From: Carposina sasakii | Lineage: Eukaryota > Arthropoda > Insecta > Lepidoptera > Carposinidae | DNA: 64,000 bases | Assembly: GCA_014607495.2 (NCBI GenBank) | Contig: CP053152.1 | Span: 14,553,899 to 14,617,898, forward strand | Direction of reading: 5' to 3' | Shown here: piece by piece, positions 1-9,724 of the stretch | Numbering within the stretch: the first letter of the stretch is position 1 | Layout: each line of letters begins with the position of its first letter | Program-made: the position numbers and the translations under genes | Notes under the pieces: generated by a model | Databases searched by the model: none | What the model was told of the DNA's origin: nothing | What the model saw: the letters and a program-made list of their open reading frames with translations, nothing else

Positions 1-113
1 ATAAATTATGATTTCATGCCCGAAAATCAAAGTCTGAAACTCTGTAATGAAAAGATTAAAACTTTTTATTATTATTAAATTTTATAATTAGACTGTTGCC
101 ACCATGAAGAAGG

Positions 114-489
114 TATAAAAGAGGAGGTGGGACTATGAAGTGAGTCGTGTGGCAATCGTGAGGCTATGACGTCATGATAGGGGCGGAGCTTCAGCGTCAG
201 TGTAACGCAGTAGCTGTAACCACACGTAACCGTATTAAAATTACAAAGTAGTATAATATTATATAACGTAGTATAATATTGCCATCTAGTGATGAGTAAT
301 TGCACTAGTAAAACAATCTTGAACCATATTGATATTGGGCAAGTAGTTTGACTAGTCACTACAAGGTGGTTTCTATGTAAATGGGCAGGGCTACAGTGTT
401 CAATGCTCCTCTCGTCCCATACTTCACCCCCGCTCCGCGGAACACTATTTCTGTATGAAAATATACTTAGCCGCTACTCCTCTTTTATT
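114..489. repeat. MITE-like repeat, copy 1 of 2 (TATAAAAGAGGAG ends)
   Basis: The ends are inverted: TATAAAAGAGGAGGTGGG on the left and CTCCTCTTTTAT on the right, with further partial inverted similarity outside (GTTGCCACCATG against CATGGTTGCCAC). It is closely related to 35244-35537. This copy carries about 105 extra bases near 226-330 that hold two GTAGTATAATATT repeats. The left end has a TATAAAA string and a TGACGTCA palindrome lies near 169-176. The superfamily is not assigned and no coding capacity is seen. Confidence 0.6.
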
Positions 490-2180
490 TATTCTCCATG
501 GTTGCCACATTAATTTAGGTCCTTTTTTATCCGGACTTTGCTGATGTACTTATAAATACAAATACGTCTGCTATATCAACGGTATTTTTGTATAATTTGT
601 TATCTTTGTTTAGCGCACTTGCTGTCTATTCACTGTCTATTCACACTATCTATTGTTACTATAACTGTAACTTTACGGTTACGATCTTATCGAATTGCAT
701 GTTTGGGATAGTAAATAGTTATATTTACATTTTGTATGAAAAATCTATCGAATAGTATCATTAATCTTCGCTAATGTATCAGAGATAGAGAGATACTATT
801 TTATGCAACTAACCTTCTGTGACTCCGCAGGAAAACCCTCAATCAAAACATCAATTTCTCAAAGACCAATCAGAGCTAACTCACGATAACAACGTCTGAA
901 ATGCATAATAAAATGACAGTTAAATCGACAGTCAACTGTTGATTAGCGATCAAGAAACTATCGGTTATGAAAGAAAAAAATTGAAGGTCTAAGTGATCTT
1001 TGAGAGATATGAAAATACCGTCTTAGCGCATGATAAGCACTAATAACCCTCTTAAAAGTAAATTTTGAGAGATATGAAAATACCGTAAGTTATTCAACAT
1101 TTTAAAAGAATTCTTCCCTGTTATCTTTTGTCCAAGGGGCAAACGTGTCATATCTCACACGGCCAATAATGTTTATTTTGCTTGAAAGATCATATAATAA
1201 AAGAGTCGATAGTGTGAAAACTTTCCGGGATATAACTACAAAATCACACTTTTAGACTTGCCAAAAAACGCTAAAAAGATTCATGTAATTTGTATGCTAA
1301 AAGAACTACCTTGCTGTTACTGGATCAATAGATTTTACATTTGAAAAATGGACTTAACTAACTCCACTGCGCTCCAAAAATTCAGCATCCATTTAATCGG
1401 GTTGCGGAGAAAATTATGTTCCTGCCAGCAAAAATATAATTTACGCCATTTTTCTTTTTCCCCGAGTCCATATAAAACCCGACTGCATAAAACAATACTG
1501 TCACAGAGTCGCTTATCAAACACCACAAATCACGTCTTCAAGAAACAATAGCTTCGAACAAAAGCATATCTCACAAAGAAGCTACTCATTATTACGGAAA
1601 GGACGAGCGAAGCCAGCTTAGGCTGAGCCCTGCTGGTTCATTACACGTACCCCTCTCCCGAAAGGATTGCATAGAGGGGCGGGGGGCGGGGTAGGTCTGC
1701 TTTGAATTGAAGAATCGCTATCGTCGAATCTAGATAATTGATAGATAAAGATCTATAGGCGGACAGTGAACGGGTACGGCAGCGTTTTGGTAAGATACTG
1801 GATATTTTTTTAATGTGCGGTAATGGTATTTGCTATTCAATATGTACTGTATTGTTTGGATATAATAATAATAATATGTCTTTATTTTCTCACCACAATG
1901 TTGCATCTTAAATTACACGGCAATATTAGGCATATTGTTATTTTCAACAAGTTAGCAAACTGTGGAGAGACTGGAGCCTAAGCTAGGCTTAAAGCCTGTA
2001 TTTCAGGTCACCAGGTCTCAACTCTTATAGATACAAATAACAATAACAATTTGTCTATGTGTCATCCTGTCTTTTTTATCAATCAAGTAAATAATAAGTT
2101 TACATTTCAAGATCGTGGTTAGTTGTGTGAGACAAAGCCTATTTAAATATGTTAGTGTGGTTAGTAAAAGTTGAAAAAGG
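490..2180. other. Unassigned AT-rich DNA with one 23-bp direct repeat
   Basis: No gene recognised. A 23-bp sequence beginning TTTGAGAGATATGAAAATAC occurs at 999-1021 and again at 1064-1086, 65 bases apart. A short GC-rich patch with a G-run lies near 1670-1695. Short open frames at 1335-1551 overlap on opposite strands and resemble no known protein. Confidence 0.5.
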
Positions 2181-2213
2181 TGTGTATGTGTAGTAGTGTG
2201 CGTGTGTGTGTGT
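2181..2213. repeat. (TG)n-rich microsatellite in LINE 3' flank
   Basis: A TGTGTATGTGTAGTAGTGTG stretch followed by GTGTGTGTGT. It lies just beyond the stop codon of the minus-strand LINE reading frame, so it sits in that element's 3' untranslated end or flank. Confidence 0.6.
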
Positions 2214-2225
2214 AATAAATTTAAA

Positions 2226-3260
2226 CTATTCTGCATTTAACAGAAGAGTTTCAGTTTCACTATAATTTAATTCTAGAAGCCACAAGGTGAGTTTACGTTT
2301 TAGAACATTCTTGTTTAAACTATATATAGGTAGCTTCATATTTATTTTATTATAAAGGTGGCAACCTTGGTAGCAGAAAAATCGTTTGGAGAACTTGGTT
2401 TTAAATATATCTTGGAAACAATCTACAGGATTAAATCGTCTTCTACTGTGATGCAAAGAAGAGTTATAATTTAACAATGTGTGTTGCTTGAGTATTGTGT
2501 GAAGCACGAAGAGTTGACGAACCGTTAGTACGCTAGATTGTTTATAAAGGAGCTCTGTGGGAAACATATAAGGCAGGAAAGATGAAACTTTTAATATCGC
2601 TCTTTGGGATCTTTCTAGTTTAAGAATCGTAGACTTCGGAGCGCCACCCCAGGAGGTAATACAATAGGACAGTAGTGACTGAACAAGTGCATAATAAACA
2701 TATTTTTTTAGATTATCATCTGCAACGAGTCTCAGGGTTTTAAACACATATATAAGTTTTCGAACCCTGTTTGTGAGGCTAAGAATATGTTCGTGAAAAC
2801 TAAGAGTGCTATCAATGATTACACCCAGGTATTTCACGTGCTTAGTGCTGCGCAGGGCATCACAGGTACAAGCCATGCTATGAGGCTCTGGGCAGGAATG
2901 AGCTACGATACAATAATGGTAGGCAGACAAAGCAGGTGGATTATTTTTAAGAGAGAAAGTGATATAGTTTGTTTTTTCAGTATTAAGCGTAAGTAAATTA
3001 GTACGAAGCCACTGAGAAACTATGTTAAAACCCGACTGAGCATACGAGAACACCTCATCCCAAGAGTTGGCGCTAAACAGGAGAGCAGTGTCATCTGCAA
3101 ACGTTATTATTTTACCTTTGGGCAGGGTGAGCATACCAAGGTCGTTAATATAGATGAGAAAGAGTGTCGGGCCAAGTACGCTTCCTTGTGGGGTGCCGTA
3201 GGTGACTGTTCTCTCGTTACTGAAGTACTCATCCACTTTAACGCACTGGGTACGCTCATA
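2226..3260 (-). mobile_element. Non-LTR retrotransposon, reverse transcriptase C-terminal part (jockey-type)
   Basis: The minus strand reads 336 uninterrupted codons that begin inside a reverse transcriptase. Visible motifs are YGTPQGSVLGP (residues about 13-23), LIYINDL, and FADDTALLF, whose FADD at about 46-49 carries the two catalytic aspartates. Further on come KYLGVIIDSTLSF, SYCITSWGGA and LTVRQLFVLHTILKQH, a layout I know from insect jockey-like LINEs. The same frame continues a few codons upstream (TQCVKV) before a TGA, so the 5' part is lost or mutated. Endonuclease and ORF1 are absent. The lack of stops over more than 1 kb suggests a fairly recent 5'-truncated insertion. Clade (Jockey, CR1 or Daphne-like) is not resolved. 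Confidence 0.85.
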
Positions 3261-3378
3261 TGTTCAGCTTTAAATTACTACAGCAACTTTCCAAGAAAAA
3301 AAGTGATGACTTGTCCCTAATAGTTTCTAAAATCTCTTTCAGAGATAAGTTCGCCCTTGTATTATATATATATTTTTT

Positions 3379-3673
3379 TGTGATGATTGATTCTTCTTCT
3401 TCTTCTTCAGCCTATTGCGGTCCACTGATGGACGTAGGCCTCCTCCAGGGCACGCCACAAGGCTACTGCCACAGGGGGATTTTGCCCATAATCACCACGC
3501 TGGGCAGGCGGGTTGGTGAACGCAGTGTGATTTTCGGACTATGTTGTCAGTACGGAAGGCGCTGCTGCCCACCTTCCGGAAATCCTTAATCGCCTCGTAC
3601 GATACCCACGGGAAGGCAGGGGCGGTACAAACTCTACTCTAACGGCACCACGCGGCCACCTGTGATGATTGAT
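3379..3673 (-). mobile_element. RTE-tailed SINE with 13-bp target duplication
   Basis: The SINE body is 3392-3660 on the minus strand. It starts GGCCGCGTGGTGCCG and ends in the LINE-like tail GGAGGCCTACGTCCATCAG, then AATAGGCTGA and (GAA)n. The exact 13-bp duplication TGTGATGATTGAT flanks it (3379-3391 and 3661-3673). I find no clear A and B boxes, so the head is not obviously tRNA-derived. The tail matches the RTE remnant at 24866-25150, implying that LINE type mobilised it. Confidence 0.8.
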
Positions 3674-4141
3674 ATGTGTACAGTAAATAATATAAAGAGT
3701 TTGTACCTGGGAGTGTTGATATATTAATAAATTAATAATTAATAAAATAATATCTGACTACTAACAATAATGATACGAGCAACATTAGGTGTTTGACTAT
3801 ACTGAAATAAATGTAAAATTGCTCTCAAATAACATAAAATATAGCACCAACATACCAGAGAAAACAATACCTAACAAAACACCACAAAGAACAGCATAAT
3901 TTTCTGCCTGTTGATCATAAAGCTAAATTTCTTATTTGCATAATTACACGCATTTAATCTACATAATCGTATAACAGCTACCTACCACCGCGCCGCCGAG
4001 TTCGGATGAGTTGCTCGAACCAATCAAATTACAACGTGATTTTGGAGTGCCTTCACTGAACTTGACGTAAAAACGACGTATTTGAGGAAACTAGGCAAAG
4101 AGATAGCTGTATTATTGGAAACGATTGCAGGAAGGCCGATT
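3674..4141. other. AT-rich unassigned DNA
   Basis: AT-rich sequence with no exon, repeat end or structured element that I recognise. Confidence 0.4.
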
Positions 4142-4249
4142 GGGCGTTTTTCCATTAGACGACACGACCTCGACATTTTGTCATCTATGTAGTATGGGGG
4201 GCCGTGTCGTAGTCGTGTCGTCTAATGAAAAACGAGCCACACTATTTAA

Positions 4250-4695
4250 TATATTTTTGTTAATGAAATTGTATTAGGCGTTACAATTCGGAAGTTCAAA
4301 CATTCACTATGTGTGCGCCCATCACCGGGCCCTACACCCTCCACTGACCCTCGGATCTGATAACTCATAACTGTGACAACAGGCACTTGCACTAACTATT
4401 TGTTGGGTTTTAGAGTTTCATAATTAATTAGTGGTTTACTAATTTACTAATTTCTATAATCCTGAGGATGCCACGGTTGTTGGCGAAACATATGTAGTTT
4501 AAGTATTAATCTAGTTTTTGATTTCGGAATAGTGCAATGTATTGTCTTGCATGCTAGGTGCTCGGGTCTGCTTTCTCGTGGCGATTGTAGTTAGTGCAAG
4601 TGCCTGTTTTCGCAGTTATGAGTTATCAGATCCGAGGGTCAGTGGAGGGTGTAGGGCCCGGTGGTGGGCGCACCCATAGTGAATACATTTTTGTT
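4250..4695 (+). mobile_element. Inverted-repeat element with hammerhead-like core, copy 1
   Basis: The element is 4262-4683, between near-identical 12-bp flanks (TATATTTTTGTT at 4250-4261 and TACATTTTTGTT at 4684-4695, 11 of 12 equal). It has a 41-bp left extension (AATGAAATTGTATTAGGCG...), a ~97-bp arm starting TTCACTATG, a unique core, and the inverted arm ending CATAGTGAA. The core carries a hammerhead-like motif on the plus strand. Relatives lie at 41880-42345, 49071-49432 and 9725-10060. No protein is encoded. Duplications of variable length with an off-arm extension fit a Penelope-like non-autonomous retroelement better than a DNA transposon. Confidence 0.7.
4457..4499 (+). ncRNA. Hammerhead-ribozyme-like motif (copy 1)
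   Basis: TAATC, then CTGAGGA, a hairpin with GCCA/TGGC stem, GAAA, a tiny ACATATGT stem and a GTA cleavage-type triplet. In copy 2 the following GATTA pairs perfectly with TAATC to make stem I; here that side has mutated. An extra T between CTGAGGA and stem II departs from the standard hammerhead, so activity is uncertain. Confidence 0.4.
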
Positions 4696-4872
4696 TCCAA
4701 AAAAGCCGTGGTCGTATCGTGGCGGTGTAGTCTAGTGGAAAAACGTCCATTTATAGGACGTGTGATACATTAAGTTTCTTGAAAGGTGGGTGCTTGTTGC
4801 TGAATGTTTAACTATAAATATTTTGCAACTGTATACAAAAAATGTTAGTTCCGTAGTAGGGCACTAAAAAGT

Positions 4873-4926
4873 TCTTTTCCGGGTATGAAATGGTGTTGTG
4901 TCACCATTTCATACCCGGGAAAGGAC
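4873..4926. repeat. Strong hairpin, ~22-bp arms, 6-nt loop
   Basis: CCGGGTATGAAATGGTG (4879-4895), loop TTGTGT, then CACCATTTCATACCCGG (4902-4918). Pairing extends a few bases outward (CTTTT against AAAGG) with one mismatch. It is probably a tiny palindromic MITE remnant. A small-RNA precursor is possible but nothing else supports it. Confidence 0.6.
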
Positions 4927-5015
4927 TCTTGCATCCATCAAATAGTGCACCAGTCTGTTTGATGATGTTTACGAGAAGTTACCTGCATGCACTATTACCT
5001 GTTTCATTTTGTTTT

Positions 5016-5491
5016 TAAGGGCTGTTTTTTCCAACCGTCAAATTGCCTATCTATCTATACATATAATAAAAATGTAACGGATCGCTGTCTGTACATGAAA
5101 TACGAGTATATATGAGAAAAAACTTTATAGGAGACCTTTATCAACGCAACAGTACCCAAAATAATTATATTTGGATTTTTTGTCTGTTTGTCTCTGCGTT
5201 TGTGCACGCTAATATCAGAAACGGCTGAACTGATTTCAATGCAGTTTTCAGGAATATATTGTGACAGGTCCCACTTAACATACAGGCTACTTTTAATCCC
5301 GGGATAATATTTTTATCCCAAATAATTTCGACATTTTGTTTTTTCTGTAGTCCATGCGGACGGAGTCGCGGGCGTCCACTAGTAGAAGAATAAAGTTCAT
5401 GCTGTCTCTATCGTGATCAAATTTTAGAGGAAGACAGCATTAACTTTATTCTTCTGATAGGCTATCTGACGTTTGGAAAAATCGGCCCTAA
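5016..5491. mobile_element. Palindromic MITE (TAAGGG..TTTTCCAA), split by another repeat
   Basis: Left arm TAAGGGCTGTTTTTTCCAAC runs to 5052 and the element resumes at 5384 with AGAAGAATAAAG, ending GGAAAAATCGGCCCTAA at 5491. A complete relative at 7641-7784 shows that 5053-5383 was inserted later. Other copies are at 11037-11165 and 39130-39375. Confidence 0.65.
5053..5383 (-). repeat. ACTAGTGGACG repeat, minus strand
   Basis: On the minus strand it starts ACTAGTGGACGCCCGCGACT, contains GGGATTAAAAGTAGCC and TTCAGCCGTTTCTGATATT, and ends ACATTTTTATTATATGTATA followed by (GATA)n. This is a common lepidopteran dispersed repeat. Other copies here are at 11207, 25423, 29957, 48466, 50530, 54267 and 58319. 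It encodes no protein and its class (SINE or LINE 3' end) is not settled. Confidence 0.8.
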
Positions 5492-5497
5492 GATAAA

Positions 5498-5650
5498 TAC
5501 ATACATACATAAAAATCACGCCTCTTTGCCGGAGGGGTAGGCAGAGATTACGGATCTACATTTGCTACGATCCTGACACACCTCTTTCGCTTCATCTACT
5601 TTCGTGATATTCTTCATGCACGCTCCTCGGTTTAGGGTACCCTTGACCTA
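5498..5650 (+). repeat. Lepidopteran ATCACGCCTC repeat fragment
   Basis: An (ACAT)n leader is followed by ATCACGCCTCTTTGCCGGAG, GGGGTAGGCAGAGATTACGG and CTTCATGCACGCTCCTCGG. I recognise this as a widespread lepidopteran interspersed repeat. A short minus-strand piece of the same family is at 13596-13645. Confidence 0.65.
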
Positions 5651-5965
5651 AGATAAATATTTCAAATTAATCCTGTAATCGTGTACAAAAATCTAATAAA
5701 TATAAATTAGTATCATGTACTAATGATGTTAACATTGGAAGCCGGTACTGTAATTTCGTAGCAAATTCGTAGTATATCCGTAGACGCCTACGGATCGCTG
5801 CTACGAAAACAACATGGTAACTACGCGTCTATATTTTAATGAGACGACTTAAATGAGTTATGATGATATACCGATATAACTGAGTTTTATCGTAGGATTA
5901 TTCTATTTTTAACCTTAAAATACAATACGATGATAAATTATATTTAGAAATTTACAAGCATTATT
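5651..5965. other. AT-rich unassigned DNA
   Basis: No gene or repeat recognised. There is a short run of TACGGAT/ATCCGTAG-type inverted words near 5755-5800. Confidence 0.35.
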
Positions 5966-6508
5966 TAAGGTGTTTTCAAAATTAGTAGTATTAGACGTGC
6001 GCCGATATAATTATCGGCGGCGGACGCCGGTCAAAAATCGGCGGCGGCGGCATGATTTCGGCGTCTTTTCGGCGTGAAGAATTGATATATATCTCCATAG
6101 TTTTTATTTTAGGTAGGTAGGTACACGATGCGCCCACGATGGACCTTCAAACGTGCGCAAAAGTTGGCAGTGTAATGGATATGCTGTGTACGCTCCTGCT
6201 GACAGCTGCCGGCGCCGTAGCTGTATCAGCGGCGCTGGACCTGGTTTGGCCTAAAAATTGGGTTTCAAACGTTCAAAAGTCGCGCTGATTTCACGCCGAA
6301 AATCAAATCGGCGGCGGCGGCGTGAAAAAAAGCTGCAGCAGCGGCGCGCCGGCGTATTACATACATTTCAATGCAGTAATTATTCGAGATTGTATGGAAC
6401 AGCTGATTTTTTTTCACTATTTCGCAGTTGGTCCCATAGTGAAAGTTGTTTCTTTTTACCTACCTAGTTTCGTGTCAAAAGCAAATCACTAATTTTGAAA
6501 ACACCTTA
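5966..6508. mobile_element. 539-bp TA-flanked MITE with GC-rich core
   Basis: Terminal inverted repeats AGGTGTTTTCAAAATTAGT (from 5968) and ACTAATTTTGAAAACACCT (to 6506), each flanked by TA, as in Tc1/mariner-type insertions. The interior has two CGGCGGCGG-rich patches (about 6015-6050 and 6308-6325) with inverted AAAATCGGCG / CGCCGAAAATC words, unlike the AT-rich surroundings. There is no transposase reading frame. Confidence 0.7.
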
Positions 6509-6724
6509 TATACAGGATTCATTTAACAAGGGTCTCGGAGGTTCTTAGTGCGAGTGTCTACGTGCCCTACCGCGTATGTGCTTTATGTCATTTACTACCT
6601 TACTGGTGTGCTTCCACCGTTGAGTTGACTATGTCATTCATCTCGGAGGTCGGAAACGTGCCCTACCTTGATTCATTGAGCTACGTCGGTGATTTATTTT
6701 ATAGGTTTAAATAATAGATAATTA

Positions 6725-6785
6725 AAACCCGCTACTAAACGTGGCTGTGGAATTTCCCTGATGGTCCTGCGGTTCTGGCATCACG
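6725..6785 (+). repeat. Repeat R fragment (ACGTGGCTGTGG..)
   Basis: CTAAACGTGGCTGTGGAATT, TTCCCTGATGGTCCTGCGG and TTCTGGC match other fragments at 12590-12645, 45060-45150, 54067-54263 and 62640-62832. The rest of 6509-6916 is unassigned AT-rich DNA. Confidence 0.5.
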
Positions 6786-6916
6786 ATTTAGGTAACACAG
6801 ACGTGTGTAGGTGTGTACTCGTATGTAAAATTATTTAAAAGAAAACATGAAGATATATAGTTATAAAATGTAGTTGATAGCAGTTTTTTATATATACTTA
6901 CATATGTATGTAAGTA

Positions 6917-7315
6917 TACAGGGTGTGGGTGACAGCCAGACAAATACTGAAATGCTGAACAAGTAACCATTGGGTTGAGTTATACGACAGTGTTATTACT
7001 CGCAGAAAATGTATTTTTGATTTGATTATCAGTAATAATCTTTGCTCTCCGCGCCAATTGTATCGGGTGATCCTGTGACTAATTAAATGGGCTTATTGGT
7101 TATTGTGTGACATATTGCTGTTTTTTGGATCACTTGTGACTCTCCATTAGGGTTGATCAGATAGTTGAAATTGTTTCTGAGCAACTTAAAAAAAAATTGA
7201 TTAAAATTTTATTTTTACGAAAATTTTCAGTGGAAAACATTGAAAGTTTTTGGCTCAGAATCATGGTCTGAAGTCATGGTATCAATATTTGCCTGGCTGT
7301 CACAAACATCCTGTA
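6917..7315. mobile_element. MITE with CAGGGTGTGGGTGACAGCCAG ends, copy 1
   Basis: The element 6919-7313 has left end CAGGGTGTGGGTGACAGCC and right end GGCTGTCACAAACATCCTG, flanked by TA on both sides. A second copy at 15319-15787 shares both ends and most of the interior (CACTTGTGACTCT, ATCATGGTCTGAAGTCATGG). It is non-coding and probably a Tc1/mariner-type non-autonomous element. Confidence 0.8.
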
Positions 7316-7336
7316 TATAAAAATCTGTAAAACTTG

Positions 7337-7629
7337 ATCATGATCAGTGGTCGGAGTAGGTATATTGAATTAAGGTCATTGACATCAAACGTATATGTTA
7401 ATGTGGATACGCCTCCGAGTTTCCGGATTATTATGATAAAAATAAAATAAAAATACCGAAACTTCGAAATTACTACATGAAACTAGTTAAAAATGTATCA
7501 ATACTCTCAACGCTATGCTGCTAGTTTTTGGAAACTCCGGTACATTCCGGAAAAAATGCATGTCCATGTTATGATATCATGACGCAAGTATGTAAAATCA
7601 ATATACCTACTCCGACCACTGATCATGAT
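7337..7629. mobile_element. hAT-type MITE with perfect 8-bp duplication
   Basis: The 277-bp element at 7345-7621 has inverted ends CAGTGGTCGGAGTAGGTATA and TATACCTACTCCGACCACTG. The 8-bp target duplication ATCATGAT is at 7337-7344 and 7622-7629. Duplication length and the CAGTGG terminus fit the hAT superfamily. It is non-coding. Confidence 0.85.
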
Positions 7630-7640
7630 ACATATGTATG

Positions 7641-7784
7641 TAAGGGATGACTTTTCCAAACATTAGATAGCCTATCTAAATAATAAAATTGACGCTGTCT
7701 CTATCATGATCAAGTTTTAGAGAAAGACAGCATAAATTATATTCTTCAGATAGGCTATCTGACGTTTGGAAAATTCGTCCCTAA
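7641..7784. mobile_element. Palindromic MITE (TAAGGG..CCCTAA), complete copy
   Basis: AAGGGATGACTTTTCCAAAC at the left mirrors GTTTGGAAAATTCGTCCCTAA at the right. Internal arms ATAGCCTATC / GATAGGCTATC and GCTGTCTCTATCATGATCAA / GACAGC make almost the whole 144 bp one hairpin. It serves as reference for the broken copies at 5016, 11037 and 39130. Confidence 0.7.
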
Positions 7785-7891
7785 AAGTAACAGTTATACA
7801 TTATAAATTCTTGACAGCAAGATATATGAAATATCTGTCATAATAAACTGTATATAGCTTAAAACCTAGTTCCATAAATTCAAAAGCTATA

Positions 7892-8249
7892 TACAGGATG
7901 ATTTTTGGTCGTCAACGTTCCCGAAAACTACGGAATCTCCTCATCATCAGGATCATTTGGAAGCATACGTGGGAAGTGTCTGGTTTCCAAAATATTAGGG
8001 TCTAAAGTGAGTAAATAGACTGCGTTTTTCTATGCACATTTACGCGTGTGGCAAGATTTTTTCACGAGAAATAATTAATGTCTGTCTATGAAAAAACTAG
8101 CATAAACACTGGACATTATAAATATCGCCCTATCAAGCAATAAAAAAAATTACATCATTTCCGATTTTTATGTTTTTGGCATAAACTTACTTTATTTGAT
8201 GTATAGAGTACGTACCCTTTGTAAAGAGTGGCAAAATAAACATCCTGTA
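7892..8249 (+). mobile_element. MITE D (CAGGATGATTTTTGGTCG), copy 1
   Basis: The 354-bp element 7894-8247 has short inverted ends CAGGATGATTTTT and AAACATCCTG, with TA on each side. Interior landmarks are GTCAACGTTCCCGAAAACTA and GCATAAACTTACTTTATTTG. Copies are at 17391-17756 (minus), 45151-45518 and 62213-62591. It is non-coding. Confidence 0.8.
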
Positions 8250-9342
8250 TATAAAGACAAATCAATACAAAAATGATTGTGCACACAAAACCGATTCGCC
8301 GCTATCAGCTTGTTGCTAGAGCGTTCCATCAAACGCACAAAATGTTCCGCTGCGTGACGTGACATATTGGAAAGCCTGAGCACTCCGCCCGCAATTACTG
8401 CCTTTGAAAGCCTTCGCAGAGAAAAAACGACGCAGAATTAAGTATATGGTATGGAGTGCTGTATTTACTTTGAAGCGGATTTTTTGTGACCTTATTATAC
8501 TTTTGAATATGTTTAAGTTACTATGGTTATTTATCTTAATATATATAAATTCCTGTTTTTACATGTTTCCTTCCGCGATGGACTCCTAAACTACTTCATT
8601 TGCTTAGAAATTAGGAAATTGGCACACCATGATTTGCAGTCTGGTCCCTAGAGATACCTACGCAATTTTATTTTATTGCAAATTATTTGTTAATTATGTG
8701 ACAGTGTTTAATAGCAGATGTCGAACTTTTCAGATAGGTAGTATAGTAAAAAAATAGATGGTGGCTCAGTGGTAAACCGACAAACGTGTCATATAAGCTA
8801 CAATTAAATTTCACGCGGAATGCAGAGGTCCACTAGTTTATTATATATTTTGGGTTTTTACGATTCCCACCTTTTCGGGTGAGGAATTTTTTCGAGTCTC
8901 CCTACATACCTACACGTTAATTATGTGACTGTTTAATATAATTTTCAGAAGATAGGTAGTATAAATAAATATACATAGCAAAGTTTCCTATAAATATTTA
9001 TAGCTGCTGATAATGGAAACGGTATTTAAGTTTCCTATACAATAGAACACACCTTTCGTTAAGATCATTACTGACAAAAAGTTCATACCAAAAATAACTG
9101 CCGGTTTCTAAATAAAGCCATCCAATACTTTCGACATCCCGATAATCTGTAAAAGCAAAGCGACGCCGACAAAATATGTCTGCCATTTCCTTCCGACATT
9201 AATCATTAGAAATAATAAAACTGCGAACGTCAGCCATGATTTGCAAGATCTCACCTCCTCGGGGGAAACGTTTGCTGTTTGTTTGTATTTTAATTCATGC
9301 TTTGTTAGATATTTATGTGTAAGTATATGCAGAAATGCGACT
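8250..9342. other. Unassigned DNA, no gene seen
   Basis: AT-rich, with only short open frames that overlap on both strands. A CTTATAGC/GTAGTATA pair of similar words around 8740 and 8955 (AGATAGGTAGTATA) hints at a small local duplication. Confidence 0.35.
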
Positions 9343-9431
9343 GAGTTAGGGCCGAAACACAAAACTGCGTCACTGCCGATTCTATCGGCGCGGCGGTGCA
9401 ACGCGACGCGAATTCCAGCGTTGTGACGCCA
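9343..9431 (-). repeat. GC-rich palindromic repeat end (GTGTTTCGGCCCTAA)
   Basis: On the minus strand CAGTTTTGTGTTTCGGCCCT follows GCG-rich sequence. A related sequence at 10941-11041 ends TTATGTGTTTCAACCCTTAA and holds the palindrome GCGTTGCGGCGCCGCAACGC. Probably two members of one small MITE family; boundaries unclear. Confidence 0.4.
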
Positions 9432-9724
9432 TACTTGGTGACAATGATTTACCAAATCTAAAAAAACTCATAATTTAAAAAAAATGTTAGAAACCAGATG
9501 GCCTTAATGTATATCAAAGAATATACTTACTCTCTAACGAGAGATGTATATGTAGGATATTTCATTTTGATGTTCAATTCAAAGAGATTACTCTTGCAAA
9601 GAACACGCGTCAACCCGGAAGCAGTTTTAAAATCCAAAATGTCTGACGTTGATGTCGATATATTAATATATTTGGAACGATCGCCCGCATGGAAAAGAAA
9701 TTTGTGAAATCAATTATGATAATC

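Larger units (their letters stand above)
4142..4748. mobile_element. MITE with GGGCGTTTTTCC ends, interrupted by another element
   Basis: Left arm GGGCGTTTTTCCATTAGACG begins at 4142. A matching inverted arm lies at 4212-4238, and a diverged one (GTCTAGTGGAAAAACGTCC) ends at 4748. The 446-bp inverted-repeat element at 4250-4695 sits inside, so the original MITE was about 170 bp. It could instead be two adjacent MITEs of one family. Confidence 0.55.

Noticed and set aside
9108..9455. 115-codon minus-strand open frame
   Set aside because: No domain, and its start lies in a GC-rich palindromic repeat.
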